A DNA stretch of 64,000 nt from DASRHT01 sp035650355. GTDB taxonomy: Bacteria > Chloroflexota > Ktedonobacteria > Ktedonobacterales > Ktedonobacteraceae. Location: positions 1-64,000 of the forward strand of contig DASRHT010000090.1 in assembly GCA_035650355.1 (NCBI GenBank). Reading direction: 5' to 3'. A program made the translations under genes and the position numbers. Numbering within the stretch: position 1 is the stretch's first letter; each line of letters begins with the position of its first letter. Under the pieces are notes generated by a model that searched no databases, was not told the DNA's origin, and worked only from the letters and a program-made list of their open reading frames with translations. Shown piece after piece: positions 17,738 through 26,106 of the stretch.

Positions 17738-18268
17738 ATGCAGCGCACCCCCCTGACAGTTTTCTATGCTCACGCAGACGAAGATGAGGAATGGCGTCAG
17801 AGATTAGAAAACCATCTTTTCAGCCTGCGGCAGGAAGGAAAGATAGTAGAGTGGCACAGGCATAAAACTGCTCCGGGCGCTCACCAGGAGCATATCCGCA
17901 ATGAACAGTTCGCGCAGGCCGCCATCATCCTCATGCTCATCAGCCCCGACTTTCTTGCCTCTCAGGAGCACTGGAATGAGATGCAGCAAGCCTGGGAGAG
18001 GCATGTTGCCGGTGACGCTTGCGTGATCCCTATTCTTTTGGCATGGTCGCCTGATGGACAGCGTATCGCGTCCACCAACATGAGTTTAAGTTTTCTTGAA
18101 GAGGCTGTGCATATCTGGAATGCAAATGATGGACGGCGATGGCTAAAAATCAATTTGCGCGCTGCGCTCATCAAATCTTCCTCTCCTGGTGGGGTTGCCT
18201 GGTCGCCCGATAGCACGCGTATCGCCTCAGCCAGCCTGGATAAGACCGTTCATGTCTGGCAGCCGTGA
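17738..18268 (+). CDS. TIR-domain protein joined to a WD40 remnant (probably truncated)
   Basis: A 176-residue product when started at the ATG at 17738. Residues about 5-97 match a TIR domain of bacterial conflict proteins (TVFYAHADEDEEWRQRLENHL, then ISPDFLAS and VIPILL); a Glu in HWNEMQQ lies where TIR NADases keep their catalytic Glu. Directly after VIPILL the sequence becomes WD40-like (AWSPDGQRIAS, then AWSPDSTRIASASLDKTVHVWQ). Full-length relatives normally have tens of residues, often a transmembrane helix, and many WD repeats between and after these parts. The abrupt join and only two incomplete blades suggest an internal deletion. The ribosome site is weak. It may be inert or a reduced effector. 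Confidence 0.65.
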   Translation: MQRTPLTVFYAHADEDEEWRQRLENHLFSLRQEGKIVEWHRHKTAPGAHQEHIRNEQFAQAAIILMLISPDFLASQEHWNEMQQAWERHVAGDACVIPILLAWSPDGQRIASTNMSLSFLEEAVHIWNANDGRRWLKINLRAALIKSSSPGGVAWSPDSTRIASASLDKTVHVWQP

Positions 18269-18303
18269 AAAGAGATAATTCATCTTCACAGCCCTGCTAT
18301 GCA

Positions 18304-18996
18304 TCAATAATTAAACAGCTCAGCCTGATACGTAGCGGTGAGAAAGTCACAATCCATAGTGAGCTGTACGGTATACTGGACCCCATGCTTTGGTAGAGAC
18401 GAGAAGGTTGCAGTTCTGGGAAGGAGTTGCCCTGAATTAATGGTGATGTCTTCACCAAAAGTACCACCATCAGCTTGAAGGGCATTGGCAAGAGGGTCTT
18501 CTAAAGACAGACTACCCCTCATATTATCGCATGTCGAGCCATTATTGGTGATCGAGAAGTTCCAGAGCATGGTTTGATTTGAGCTATTGATCACGATGCT
18601 GTTCAGCACGACATCGAGCTTTTTATCGCAGTTAGAGACGCAAATAAATTGATGTTGTGTGGTGGCGGCGGTCAATGGAGACGTTTGAGCTGGAGGAGAC
18701 GCTACCACTGTGGGCACAAGAGGCGGCGTTGCCGTATCGGTGGCGACGGCCTGCGGGGTCGCGATAGTTGTGGCCTGGGGAGTCGCGGCGACGCTATTAT
18801 TATGTGTTGTCGGTGCAGATGCTGAAGGGCGGTTCAATAGCAAGTAAATTGTCGTGGAAGCAAAAACCAGCGCTACGAGTACAGCTATAATTGCAATGAT
18901 TGTCCAGCGTTGCCGACGCCAGAAGCTTCGAGAACGCAGTTTTCCGCCTTCTTCTATCTCATCTTTAGCCAGCCATATTTTGTCATCATGCTTCAT
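18304..18996 (-). CDS. membrane-anchored protein with Thr/Pro-rich stalk
   Basis: A 230-residue protein of unknown function. Residues 1-30 are charged and cytoplasmic, about 31-54 form one transmembrane helix (TIIAIIAVLVALVFASTTIY), 55-115 are a low-complexity Ala/Thr/Pro/Val stalk, and about 115-230 form an extracytoplasmic beta-rich domain with Cys pairs (CVSNCDKK, and later single Cys). The C-terminal domain is reminiscent of DUF4352-like immunoglobulin-fold domains, but I cannot assign it firmly. GGAG lies 9 nt before the ATG. It is convergent with the TIR gene and appears monocistronic. Confidence 0.75.
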   Translation of the reverse strand: MKHDDKIWLAKDEIEEGGKLRSRSFWRRQRWTIIAIIAVLVALVFASTTIYLLLNRPSASAPTTHNNSVAATPQATTIATPQAVATDTATPPLVPTVVASPPAQTSPLTAATTQHQFICVSNCDKKLDVVLNSIVINSSNQTMLWNFSITNNGSTCDNMRGSLSLEDPLANALQADGGTFGEDITINSGQLLPRTATFSSLPKHGVQYTVQLTMDCDFLTATYQAELFNY

Positions 18997-19100
18997 GCAA
19001 ACAGCTCCTGATAATCGTTTAGCATGCCTATACGTAGATATATCTATCGCACAGTATTCTACTCTATTTCACGAAGAATGTCTATCAGCATAGCAACTTG

Positions 19101-19213
19101 CAGGGCTTTTCCGTGTTCGTCATGCTCACAGGGCGAAGCCCTGCTCCTGCGCCCCGTTTGGGGCGCGAACCCAGGCGGCAGGGGTCAGAGGGGAGGACAA
19201 CTGAAAAGCCCTG
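19101..19213. mobile_element. MITE-like element, copy B
   Basis: 113 bp with 11-bp terminal inverted repeats (CAGGGCTTTTC / GAAAAGCCCTG). The flanks are GCAACTTG (19093-19100) and GCAACATG (19214-19221), a one-mismatch 8-bp duplication. Internal hairpins AGGGC/GCCCT and CGCCCC/GGGGCG are shared with copy C, but the long central palindrome of copies A, C and D is absent. Confidence 0.75.
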
Positions 19214-19270
19214 GCAACATGTACTAGCGAGTTGCACCATTCCCGCTTTTATTGAGAAAAATGGCATCAT

Positions 19271-19300
19271 AAGCGCCCACTCGAATTTGAGTGGGCGCTT
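19271..19300. terminator. hairpin downstream of the metallo-hydrolase gene
   Basis: AAGCGCCCACTC and GAGTGGGCGCTT form a perfect 12-bp stem with a 6-base loop, 19 bp after the stop of the reverse-strand gene. Confidence 0.65.
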
Positions 19301-19318
19301 GCACAAGTAAAAAGGTGG

Positions 19319-20167
19319 CTATATCGTTACCCACTCGACGCCCGACGCGGTGCGCGTCATCCGCCCGACCGGCATATGCGCCGCCACCAGCACCGCCTCC
19401 TCGTCAGGCGCCCTCTTCTCCAGCGCCTGACGGCTGGCGAGATTGGCCGCTTCGTGCGCCCAGGAGGCCATCCAGTCGGGATGTTCCACCTCAACCGGGT
19501 GATGGTACAGGTCGCCCAGGCAGTAGAGCGTCTGCCCATCCACATGCACCCGCACAATCTGGTGCCCGGGCGATTCGCCGGGCGCGGCGATGATCTGCAC
19601 CTCGGGAAGCAGATCGCGATTGCCATCAACCAGCTCTAAAAGGCCGGAGCGTTCCAGCAGACCCAGTGTGCGACTGTTCGCGCTCGATGAATCTTGTAGC
19701 GATTGCTGAAATTCGCGCTGCTCCCAATCTCTGCGCCCGAGATAGCAGCGAGCACGGGGGAAACTCGGAACTGGTTGGCCCTCGCGCTCGATGGTCACTC
19801 CAGAATAATGATCGTAGTGCGCGTGCGTGATGATTAGATGAGTGATGCCTTCAGGAGCAATCCCATGAGCTTGTAGTTGCGCCATCAAATCGGGCGGCGG
19901 CTGGTAGTCTGGGGGGAGATAGGGCGAACCAGGAGGGAAGGAGAGCAGGTAGTTGCCAGCGTCAACCAGAACTGAGGCTTGTGGCAGGGCAATGTGGACG
20001 CACTGGCTTCCAAAGGGGAGCGGCTGCTCAAACACCTCTGCATAGCCAGGCCGCCACTTGCTCTCCGGCACATTCATTGCCGCTGATAGCGGGAAGAGGA
20101 TATCGCCAACATTGATGACCGTCACTGTTGCCGAACCCAGAGGCAATGTTCGTACATAGTCTGTCAT
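19319..20167 (-). CDS. metallo-beta-lactamase-fold hydrolase
   Basis: A 282-residue member of the metallo-beta-lactamase superfamily. The metal-binding HxHxDH motif is at residues 115-120 (HAHYDH), with further ligands expected at the His in SPGHQIV and the Asp in YCLGDLYHHP. The size and the motif suit lactonase- or glyoxalase-like hydrolases. The start at 20167 (AAAGG about 11 nt upstream) is preferred; the longer frame to 20266 would read through a dispersed repeat. It is divergent from the PurA-like pair. The substrate is unknown. Confidence 0.88.
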   Translation of the reverse strand: MTDYVRTLPLGSATVTVINVGDILFPLSAAMNVPESKWRPGYAEVFEQPLPFGSQCVHIALPQASVLVDAGNYLLSFPPGSPYLPPDYQPPPDLMAQLQAHGIAPEGITHLIITHAHYDHYSGVTIEREGQPVPSFPRARCYLGRRDWEQREFQQSLQDSSSANSRTLGLLERSGLLELVDGNRDLLPEVQIIAAPGESPGHQIVRVHVDGQTLYCLGDLYHHPVEVEHPDWMASWAHEAANLASRQALEKRAPDEEAVLVAAHMPVGRMTRTASGVEWVTI

Positions 20168-20197
20168 GCTTCTGTAACCTTTCGCCACACAATAAAC

Positions 20198-20241
20198 GTA
20201 GGGGCAACTCCCACGATGAATCGGGGAGCTACCGGTTGCCC
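20198..20241. repeat. dispersed hairpin repeat in divergent promoter region
   Basis: GTAGGGGCAACTCCC with GATGAATC at the tip and GGAG...GGTTGCCC as the returning arm. It is a short member of the family also seen at 28683, 32341 and within menD. Confidence 0.55.
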
Positions 20242-20360
20242 AAATGCTGTTCGGTACGCTGTCCATTATATGCTATTTCTCCACTGTTGCGCTTAAAATC
20301 CGGCTGACTGGCCCTTGTGGGGAAGGGAAAGACGCGGATAGCAAAATTTGTTTGTAAATA

Positions 20361-20390
20361 TTGGAAAGATTTTCTGTGGCGTGGTACACT
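20361..20390 (+). promoter_or_regulatory. possible promoter of the PurA-like pair
   Basis: TTGGAA, an 18-bp spacer and TACACT, about 50 bp before the first start codon. Confidence 0.4.
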
Positions 20391-20439
20391 CCACTTTAGA
20401 GGCAATCATCGCAAAATCAGGACAGGTGTAGGAGCATTA

Positions 20440-21732
20440 ATGAGCATCGAAAGTGTTGTAGGCATTAACTGGGGAGACGAGGGCAAGGGGCGCATGGTCG
20501 ATTATCTGGCCCAGCAGGCAGATGTTGTTGTCCGCTATCAGGGGGGCAACAACGCGGGTCACACGGTGGTGAACGAAAGAGGCACCTTCAAGTTACACCT
20601 TATACCATCCGGCGTCTTTAATCCTGCCGTTACCAACATTCTAGGCCCGGGCACCGTTATCGACATAGAGGCATTGGCCAGAGAAATACTCGACCTCCAG
20701 GGCAGAGGCATCTCCCCGATTAACCTCAAAGTTTCGGATCGTGCGACCATCTGTTTCCCCTTCCACTGGCATGAGGATGCATGGGAAGAGGAACGCCTGG
20801 AACATGGCGGTCAGCTCCCCTTCGGCTCCACTAAAAGAGGGATCGCCCCTGCTTATGGGGATCGTATGCTGAAAAAGGCCATTCAGCTTGGAGAACTCCT
20901 GCACCCTGCATGGCTAAAAGAACGCTTGCAGCAGATTGTAGAGTGGAAGAATCTTGTCGCCAGAGGTGTCTACGGTAAAGAGCATGGCGTCTCCTTTGAG
21001 GAAACCTGGGACTGGGTTACTACCTATGGCAACCAGATTAAACATCTGATATGCGATACAACCGTATTGCTCGAAGAGGCCGCGCGCGCAAACAAGCGCA
21101 TCGTGTTCGAGGCCCAGCTTGGCAGTTTGCGCGACGTCTACTTTGGCATCTATCCTTATACGACCTCCTCTTCTGCCCTCTCCTCCTTCGCTCCCATCGG
21201 CGGTGGGCTTTTTGGTCGAGCGCCTGATCGCGTGCTCGGCGTGATGAAAGCCTTTGCGACCTGCGTTGGGGAAGGACCGTTTGTGACCGAGATCCAGGAA
21301 TCCAACATTGCGCAGGAGCTGCGAGAGGTTGCGGAAGAATATGGTGCAGCGACGGGCCGACCGCGCCGCATCGGTCACTTTGATGCACTGGCCTCTCGCT
21401 ACGGCGCCTACGTCCAGGGGGCAACAGAGATTGCCCTGACCAAGCTCGATAGCCTGAGTGGTCGCGAGACCCTTCTCATTTGCACTCATTACGAGGTTGA
21501 CGGAGAAGCAATTACAGAGTTCCCAATCAATGCAGTTCTTGAACGGTGCCGCCCTGTCTATAAGGAGATGGAGGGATGGCAGGAGGATATCTCCCATATC
21601 CGCACCTTTAGCGAACTGCCAGAGGCCGCACAGGCGTACGTCCTGGAGATTGAACGCCTCATAGATCGCCCGATTCGCTATGTATCCGTGGGCGCAGCAC
21701 GGGACTGTCTGATTGACCGCGGCACCCTATAA
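20440..21732 (+). CDS. adenylosuccinate synthetase family protein (catalytic residues kept)
   Basis: A 430-residue protein of the PurA family, which joins IMP and aspartate using GTP. In numbering that coincides with the E. coli enzyme, the catalytic base Asp13 (WGDEGKG) and His41 (NNAGHT) are both present. Also present are a phosphate-site segment STKRGIAPAY (about 129-138), the aspartate loop ATGRPRR (about 302-308) and the guanine-recognition motif TKLD. Small departures are NW instead of QW before the P-loop, GKGR for GKGK, and RIGHFD for RxGWFD. The start has TAGGAG upstream. It is followed after 53 bp by a second, more divergent paralogue. It may be the housekeeping PurA or part of a specialised pathway; no other purine genes are nearby. 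Confidence 0.85.
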   Translation: MSIESVVGINWGDEGKGRMVDYLAQQADVVVRYQGGNNAGHTVVNERGTFKLHLIPSGVFNPAVTNILGPGTVIDIEALAREILDLQGRGISPINLKVSDRATICFPFHWHEDAWEEERLEHGGQLPFGSTKRGIAPAYGDRMLKKAIQLGELLHPAWLKERLQQIVEWKNLVARGVYGKEHGVSFEETWDWVTTYGNQIKHLICDTTVLLEEAARANKRIVFEAQLGSLRDVYFGIYPYTTSSSALSSFAPIGGGLFGRAPDRVLGVMKAFATCVGEGPFVTEIQESNIAQELREVAEEYGAATGRPRRIGHFDALASRYGAYVQGATEIALTKLDSLSGRETLLICTHYEVDGEAITEFPINAVLERCRPVYKEMEGWQEDISHIRTFSELPEAAQAYVLEIERLIDRPIRYVSVGAARDCLIDRGTL

Positions 21733-21785
21733 CCTGTTGACACTTGTTGAGCGAAACTGGCCTCTTATCCTGGAAGGAAACTTTT

Positions 21786-23081
21786 ATGACGGTAGTTGCA
21801 GTTATGGGCGCACAATGGGGCAACGAAGGCAAAGGGAAGGTTGTAGATGAGCTGGCAACATGGGCGGACTATGTTGTGCGCTATCAAGGTGGCAGCGACG
21901 CCGGTCATCGTGTCATCCATGAAAAGGGCGAGTTTATTTTTCGCCTGGTCCCCTCCGGTATTCTTACCTCCAATACTACTTGCATTATCGGCAATGGCGT
22001 CGTCATTGATCCTAAAAGGCTGCTCACCGAAATAAACGAACTCCAGCGGCTCGGCGTCGATCTTTCTCACCTCTATATCAGCAAGCACGCCCATGTGATT
22101 ATGCCCTATCATGTGCTGCTGGACCGGCTCAAGGAGGATATGCACGATAGCGATAAGATTGATAGCATGCAATGGGGCATCAATCCGGCCTACGTCGATA
22201 AACATGCCCGCATCGGTATCCGTATGATCGACCTGCTGGACGTTGACCTGTTCCGCGCGAAACTTGCTACCATTCTGCAACAAAAAAATCGCATGATTAC
22301 CCAGATCTACGGCCAGCCCCCCCTCTCTCTCGAAGAAATTCACGGCGAGTATTTCAGCTTAGGGCAGCGCCTTCGCCCCTACATTACCGATACGGAGGCG
22401 ATGTTGCAGGATGCCCTTTTTGAGCAAAAAGCGATCCTCCTGGAAGGATCGCTGGGGGCGCTGCTCGATATCGATATCAGCAAACACCCATTGGGCACTG
22501 CCGCGACAACAGCCGCCAGCGGGGCAGGACTGCCGCCGCGCACGGTGGATTATGTCATCGGCGTTTACAAGGCATATATGACACGCGCGGGCAGCGGCCC
22601 CCTACCAACGGAAATTTTCGACGATACCTGCGATCAATTATGCAGCAAGGGCTATGAATATGATCTGGAGGGCGACCTGAAGCTGCGCTGCGGCTGGTTT
22701 GATGCCGTTGTGGGCCGCTTCGTCGCTCAGTTCAATCGCCTGGATACCGCGATTATCACCAAACTTGATGTGTTCGATGCCTTCCCCACCATCAAAATCT
22801 GTACCGCCTACCACCTCCACGGGAAAACCGTTCACAGCCTGCCCGCGAATTTAAACGATCTTTCCGCGTGTGAGCCGGTGTATGAGGAGATCAAGGGATG
22901 GCAGTGCAGCACCACCAATATCTCGTGCTACGCCGAACTCCCGGCAGAGGCCAAACATTACCTCAAGCGCCTGGAAGAGTTGCTCGAAATCCCCATCGCC
23001 TTTATTTCGGTAAACCCACAACGTGGCGGCACGATCCTGGTGAAAGATATACTCAACCTGCAACGCGCGAAATTACCGTAG
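21786..23081 (+). CDS. divergent adenylosuccinate synthetase paralogue lacking key catalytic residues
   Basis: A 431-residue PurA-fold protein, second in a two-gene operon. The GTP-binding parts are intact: P-loop GNEGKGK and TKLD. His41 is kept (SDAGHR). However, the catalytic base Asp13 is Asn13, the NNAGHT segment reads SDAGHR, the IMP-phosphate segment has become SMQWGINPAY, and the aspartate-binding loop TxGRxRR is replaced by DLEGDLKLR before CGWFD. From knowledge of the family, these changes should abolish normal adenylosuccinate synthesis. The fold and length are fully preserved, so it is unlikely to be simple decay. Options are a different nucleotide or amino-acid substrate, or a regulatory partner of the first protein. 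The ribosome site GGAAGGAAA precedes the ATG. Confidence 0.8.
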   Translation: MTVVAVMGAQWGNEGKGKVVDELATWADYVVRYQGGSDAGHRVIHEKGEFIFRLVPSGILTSNTTCIIGNGVVIDPKRLLTEINELQRLGVDLSHLYISKHAHVIMPYHVLLDRLKEDMHDSDKIDSMQWGINPAYVDKHARIGIRMIDLLDVDLFRAKLATILQQKNRMITQIYGQPPLSLEEIHGEYFSLGQRLRPYITDTEAMLQDALFEQKAILLEGSLGALLDIDISKHPLGTAATTAASGAGLPPRTVDYVIGVYKAYMTRAGSGPLPTEIFDDTCDQLCSKGYEYDLEGDLKLRCGWFDAVVGRFVAQFNRLDTAIITKLDVFDAFPTIKICTAYHLHGKTVHSLPANLNDLSACEPVYEEIKGWQCSTTNISCYAELPAEAKHYLKRLEELLEIPIAFISVNPQRGGTILVKDILNLQRAKLP

Positions 23082-23117
23082 GGACCCGATGGTTCCATCG
23101 ACTAGAGGATGCCAGGA

Positions 23118-26072
23118 CTACTGACCATCATCTAGCCATACGCGGCGGGCACGCTGACCTCTCACATCTGGTTCTACCTCCACTAACACACGTTGACCCT
23201 CGGCAAGTTGTGGAAGAAGGGACGGGTCTACATGATTTTCGCCAAAGTAAATGTCTATAGATGCGCCATCGGGCAGAATAAAACCATAGAAATAATCAGA
23301 CTTATAAATGATTCGTTTGATACGCCCCCTTTGGATGTCGCACTCCTGGTTGGGCATGACGTTCACAGCAGGTGACTTTGTGGAGAGTTGGCTTTTCAGC
23401 TTCACAAGTTTGGCGTCGCCAGGTACAATTTTGAGGGCTCGTTCGCAGTGCTCGCGGGCCTCTTTTTCCTGGCCCAACATCTTCAATGCACGGACAAGCG
23501 TGGGCGTAACTTTGCGCAAGTCCGCAGGGCTTCTTAGCTTTTCGCTGAGGACAAAACTCATCTTCAATTTCTCGCTTGCCTGGGCGGAAAGCCGGGCGTC
23601 CAGTAAAGCTCTACCCCAGGCGCTCAACACCATAACTCGTCCCGGGTCGTCATCTGATCCTTGCCGCATATCATAGCTACGCTGGAAATCCTGTATGGCT
23701 TCATCCAGTTTCCCCTGGCGCTGGTACACTCCTCCCCGCGAGTTGTAGACCATAGCTTGCCCAAGCTGGTCTTTTAGCACGACGAGGATATCCAGACTCT
23801 GCTGCAATACCTTGATCGCTTCGGCGAACTTGCCCTGTTCCCTATACACCAGCCCCAGCGAGTGCAATACCTGCGCCTCTCCATGTTTATCCTTACTGCG
23901 CAGGCTCAGACTCTGCCGGTAAGCATCAGCAGCAGCATCTAACTTGCCCTGCCGCTTGTAGAGGTGTCCTAACGAATGCAACACCATCGCCTGCCCAAAC
24001 TGATTGCCCAGTTTCTTTTCAAGGTCGAGGCTCTGTTGAAAGACGTTGACTGCTTTATCGTACTCGCCCTGGCGTCGATAGATATTCCCCAATGACTCGA
24101 GTACTTCTGCTCTGTGCTTGGGTGTCTCTTGACCAAGCTCTAAGCTTTGCTCAAAAGCGGCTTTAGCTTCATCCAGTCTTCCCTGTCGTAGATAAACGCT
24201 CCCTAAGGAATGGAGGACCTTGGCCTGCCCAAGAGGAGTGCCATGTTCCTTTTCAATCGTAAGGCCCTGTTGAAGAGCTTTGACCGCTTCATCGTACTTC
24301 CCCTGGCGTTGATAGACGCCACCCAGAGAGGTCAGCGCCATTGCTACCGCGCGCTGGCGCTCTCGTACATTTTCAATGCGCAATGCAGCAACTTTGCTCT
24401 CCTGTAATGAGTTTTCAGCCTCTTCAAATCTCGCCAGTAACACATAAAATTGCGCTTGTTGGAGCAGACAATGAGCAATACGATAGTGGTCATTCTTTGC
24501 ACGGGCAACTTGTAGAAATGCGCTGATGAGCTCAAGCGCCCGCGTCCAGTATCCTCTCGCCTGAAAAAACCTTTCCAAAGAAAGATAAAAGGCATTGGCA
24601 GCGCTGAGATCAGTGATTAGGAGCCGCTGAGCAGTCAAAAGTAATGCGTTCAATTCTGTTTCTAAGGCATCCATACTCTCAGGAGAGAAGCCACGATGCT
24701 TCTCGGCATATTTCATAAAATAGTCGGTATGCCGCTGCTCAGCAGTAGTCAGCAGGTCCAACTTTTCTGCCTGTTCTCGCGCGAATAAAAAAAGGAGAGG
24801 GTGTAAGGTGAACCATCCTGCTTTTGCACCCGGCTTGACAAGGGAAAGGCTGTACAAACGCCCTAATCCACGACTGACGCTCACTGCATCCAGACCACTG
24901 ACCTCCTGAGCTGTCTGTTGAGCAAATCCTTCCGGCGCACAGGCGCCCAGACAGGCAAAAAGGAGAAGCTTCTCCTGCTCCTGTTTTAGCTGTAAGAAAT
25001 CCAGGCTCAACTGGAAAGAGGCGCGAATGTTTAAATCGGGATTGTTCGGATCGTACAATTGCGATAATCGGGTTCTCTTGTCCTCCAGGAGCCTGACATA
25101 GTCGGTTAACGGGGTAAATGGCTCCAGAAAAAGTGTGCTGCCCAGCATATCAAGGGCAAGAGGCAAACCACCTACTAAATTATGAACAGCCTCTACTGCT
25201 TCCGGCTCGTCTATGACCCGCCGATCACCCTCTCCAAGCCTCTTGATCAAAAAGTCACGCGTATCCTGCAAGGTGAATCCCTCCAGGTCAATGAAGGCGC
25301 CCGGCGGAATACGAAAACTTGCTAACAACCCGCGATTACGAGTGGTGACAATGACAGCACATTGTTTCCCTCCCGGATGTAATTCACTCACCACTGCCTC
25401 ATCCGCGTTATCAAAGATGAGCAAGGCTCTCCTCTGACCAAAGACCGATTGCATGATCTGAGAAGCGCTCGCCTTACTACTCGGATCAATTTCCTCCCTG
25501 ACCTCACGAGCAAAGTTGCGCGCAAGTGTGTCGATTGGTGCGTTATCAACGCGCAAGCCAATAACACCGTCTGGGAAATAATGCCCGTAGTGCGTGGCGA
25601 AATGAAAGGCAAGCATGGATTTTCCCATACCACCCGTGCCAGCTACTCCAACGATGCCTGCCAGCCGTGGGCCATCAGGATGAATCAGCAGGGCGGCCAG
25701 TTTTTCGAGTTCGGCTGCGCGTCCTGTAAAAAACGGCGTATCCACCTGTGGAAGAACAATATGTGGAGATAGCGAGTCGGACCGTTGTGAACTTCCTGGG
25801 GAGGGTGTCTGCGATGCCGTTGGATCAATCAGTGCAAGAATAAGCTGTTTCTCAATGAACTGGACTCCGCTGGCATTAATCGCGCTGACCAGGTCGGCTT
25901 GAATTGCTCCCAGCGCATTGCCAGGCTGAGTCTGTAGTTGTGCTAAGTATGCGGCAACCAGCTCTGCAACCCGGTCCGATTTCGTTCCCTCTGGAGGTTT
26001 GTCTGTTTGAGCTTGAAATTGTGCCAGGAGTTGATGGATCGTTTTTTCCTCAGAATCGCTTTGCTTTTCCAC
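23118..26072 (-). CDS. STAND NTPase (NB-ARC) with TPR repeats and C-terminal OB-fold-like domain
   Basis: A 984-residue signal-transduction ATPase. Residues 1-85 are a helical N-terminal domain of unknown type. The NB-ARC core has Walker A at 142-152 (GTGGMGKS), Walker B at 216-224 (ALLIFDNAD), the sensor-like TTRNRG at 243-248 and GLPLAL at 302-307, then a winged-helix region. From about 500 to 890 there are at least eight TPR units of the kinesin-light-chain type (for example LGSVYLRQGRLDEAKAAFEQSL). The last 70 residues (IQRGRIKRIIYKSDYFYGFI...) resemble a cold-shock/OB-fold nucleic-acid-binding domain. The start codon is GTG. It follows the 173-residue gene by 34 bp and forms a two-gene unit. 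Such proteins are often immunity or cell-death switches that oligomerise on sensing a ligand through their repeats. Confidence 0.85.
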   Translation of the reverse strand: MEKQSDSEEKTIHQLLAQFQAQTDKPPEGTKSDRVAELVAAYLAQLQTQPGNALGAIQADLVSAINASGVQFIEKQLILALIDPTASQTPSPGSSQRSDSLSPHIVLPQVDTPFFTGRAAELEKLAALLIHPDGPRLAGIVGVAGTGGMGKSMLAFHFATHYGHYFPDGVIGLRVDNAPIDTLARNFAREVREEIDPSSKASASQIMQSVFGQRRALLIFDNADEAVVSELHPGGKQCAVIVTTRNRGLLASFRIPPGAFIDLEGFTLQDTRDFLIKRLGEGDRRVIDEPEAVEAVHNLVGGLPLALDMLGSTLFLEPFTPLTDYVRLLEDKRTRLSQLYDPNNPDLNIRASFQLSLDFLQLKQEQEKLLLFACLGACAPEGFAQQTAQEVSGLDAVSVSRGLGRLYSLSLVKPGAKAGWFTLHPLLFLFAREQAEKLDLLTTAEQRHTDYFMKYAEKHRGFSPESMDALETELNALLLTAQRLLITDLSAANAFYLSLERFFQARGYWTRALELISAFLQVARAKNDHYRIAHCLLQQAQFYVLLARFEEAENSLQESKVAALRIENVRERQRAVAMALTSLGGVYQRQGKYDEAVKALQQGLTIEKEHGTPLGQAKVLHSLGSVYLRQGRLDEAKAAFEQSLELGQETPKHRAEVLESLGNIYRRQGEYDKAVNVFQQSLDLEKKLGNQFGQAMVLHSLGHLYKRQGKLDAAADAYRQSLSLRSKDKHGEAQVLHSLGLVYREQGKFAEAIKVLQQSLDILVVLKDQLGQAMVYNSRGGVYQRQGKLDEAIQDFQRSYDMRQGSDDDPGRVMVLSAWGRALLDARLSAQASEKLKMSFVLSEKLRSPADLRKVTPTLVRALKMLGQEKEAREHCERALKIVPGDAKLVKLKSQLSTKSPAVNVMPNQECDIQRGRIKRIIYKSDYFYGFILPDGASIDIYFGENHVDPSLLPQLAEGQRVLVEVEPDVRGQRARRVWLDDGQ

Positions 26073-26106
26073 TTCCTGCTACTCGCCCCCTTCCGTGCAT
26101 CTTTGC

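Noticed and set aside
21786..23081. Calling the second PurA-like protein a PurZ
   Set aside because: PurZ also changes position 13, but the other substitutions, including loss of the aspartate loop, do not match what I know of PurZ, and there is no phage context.
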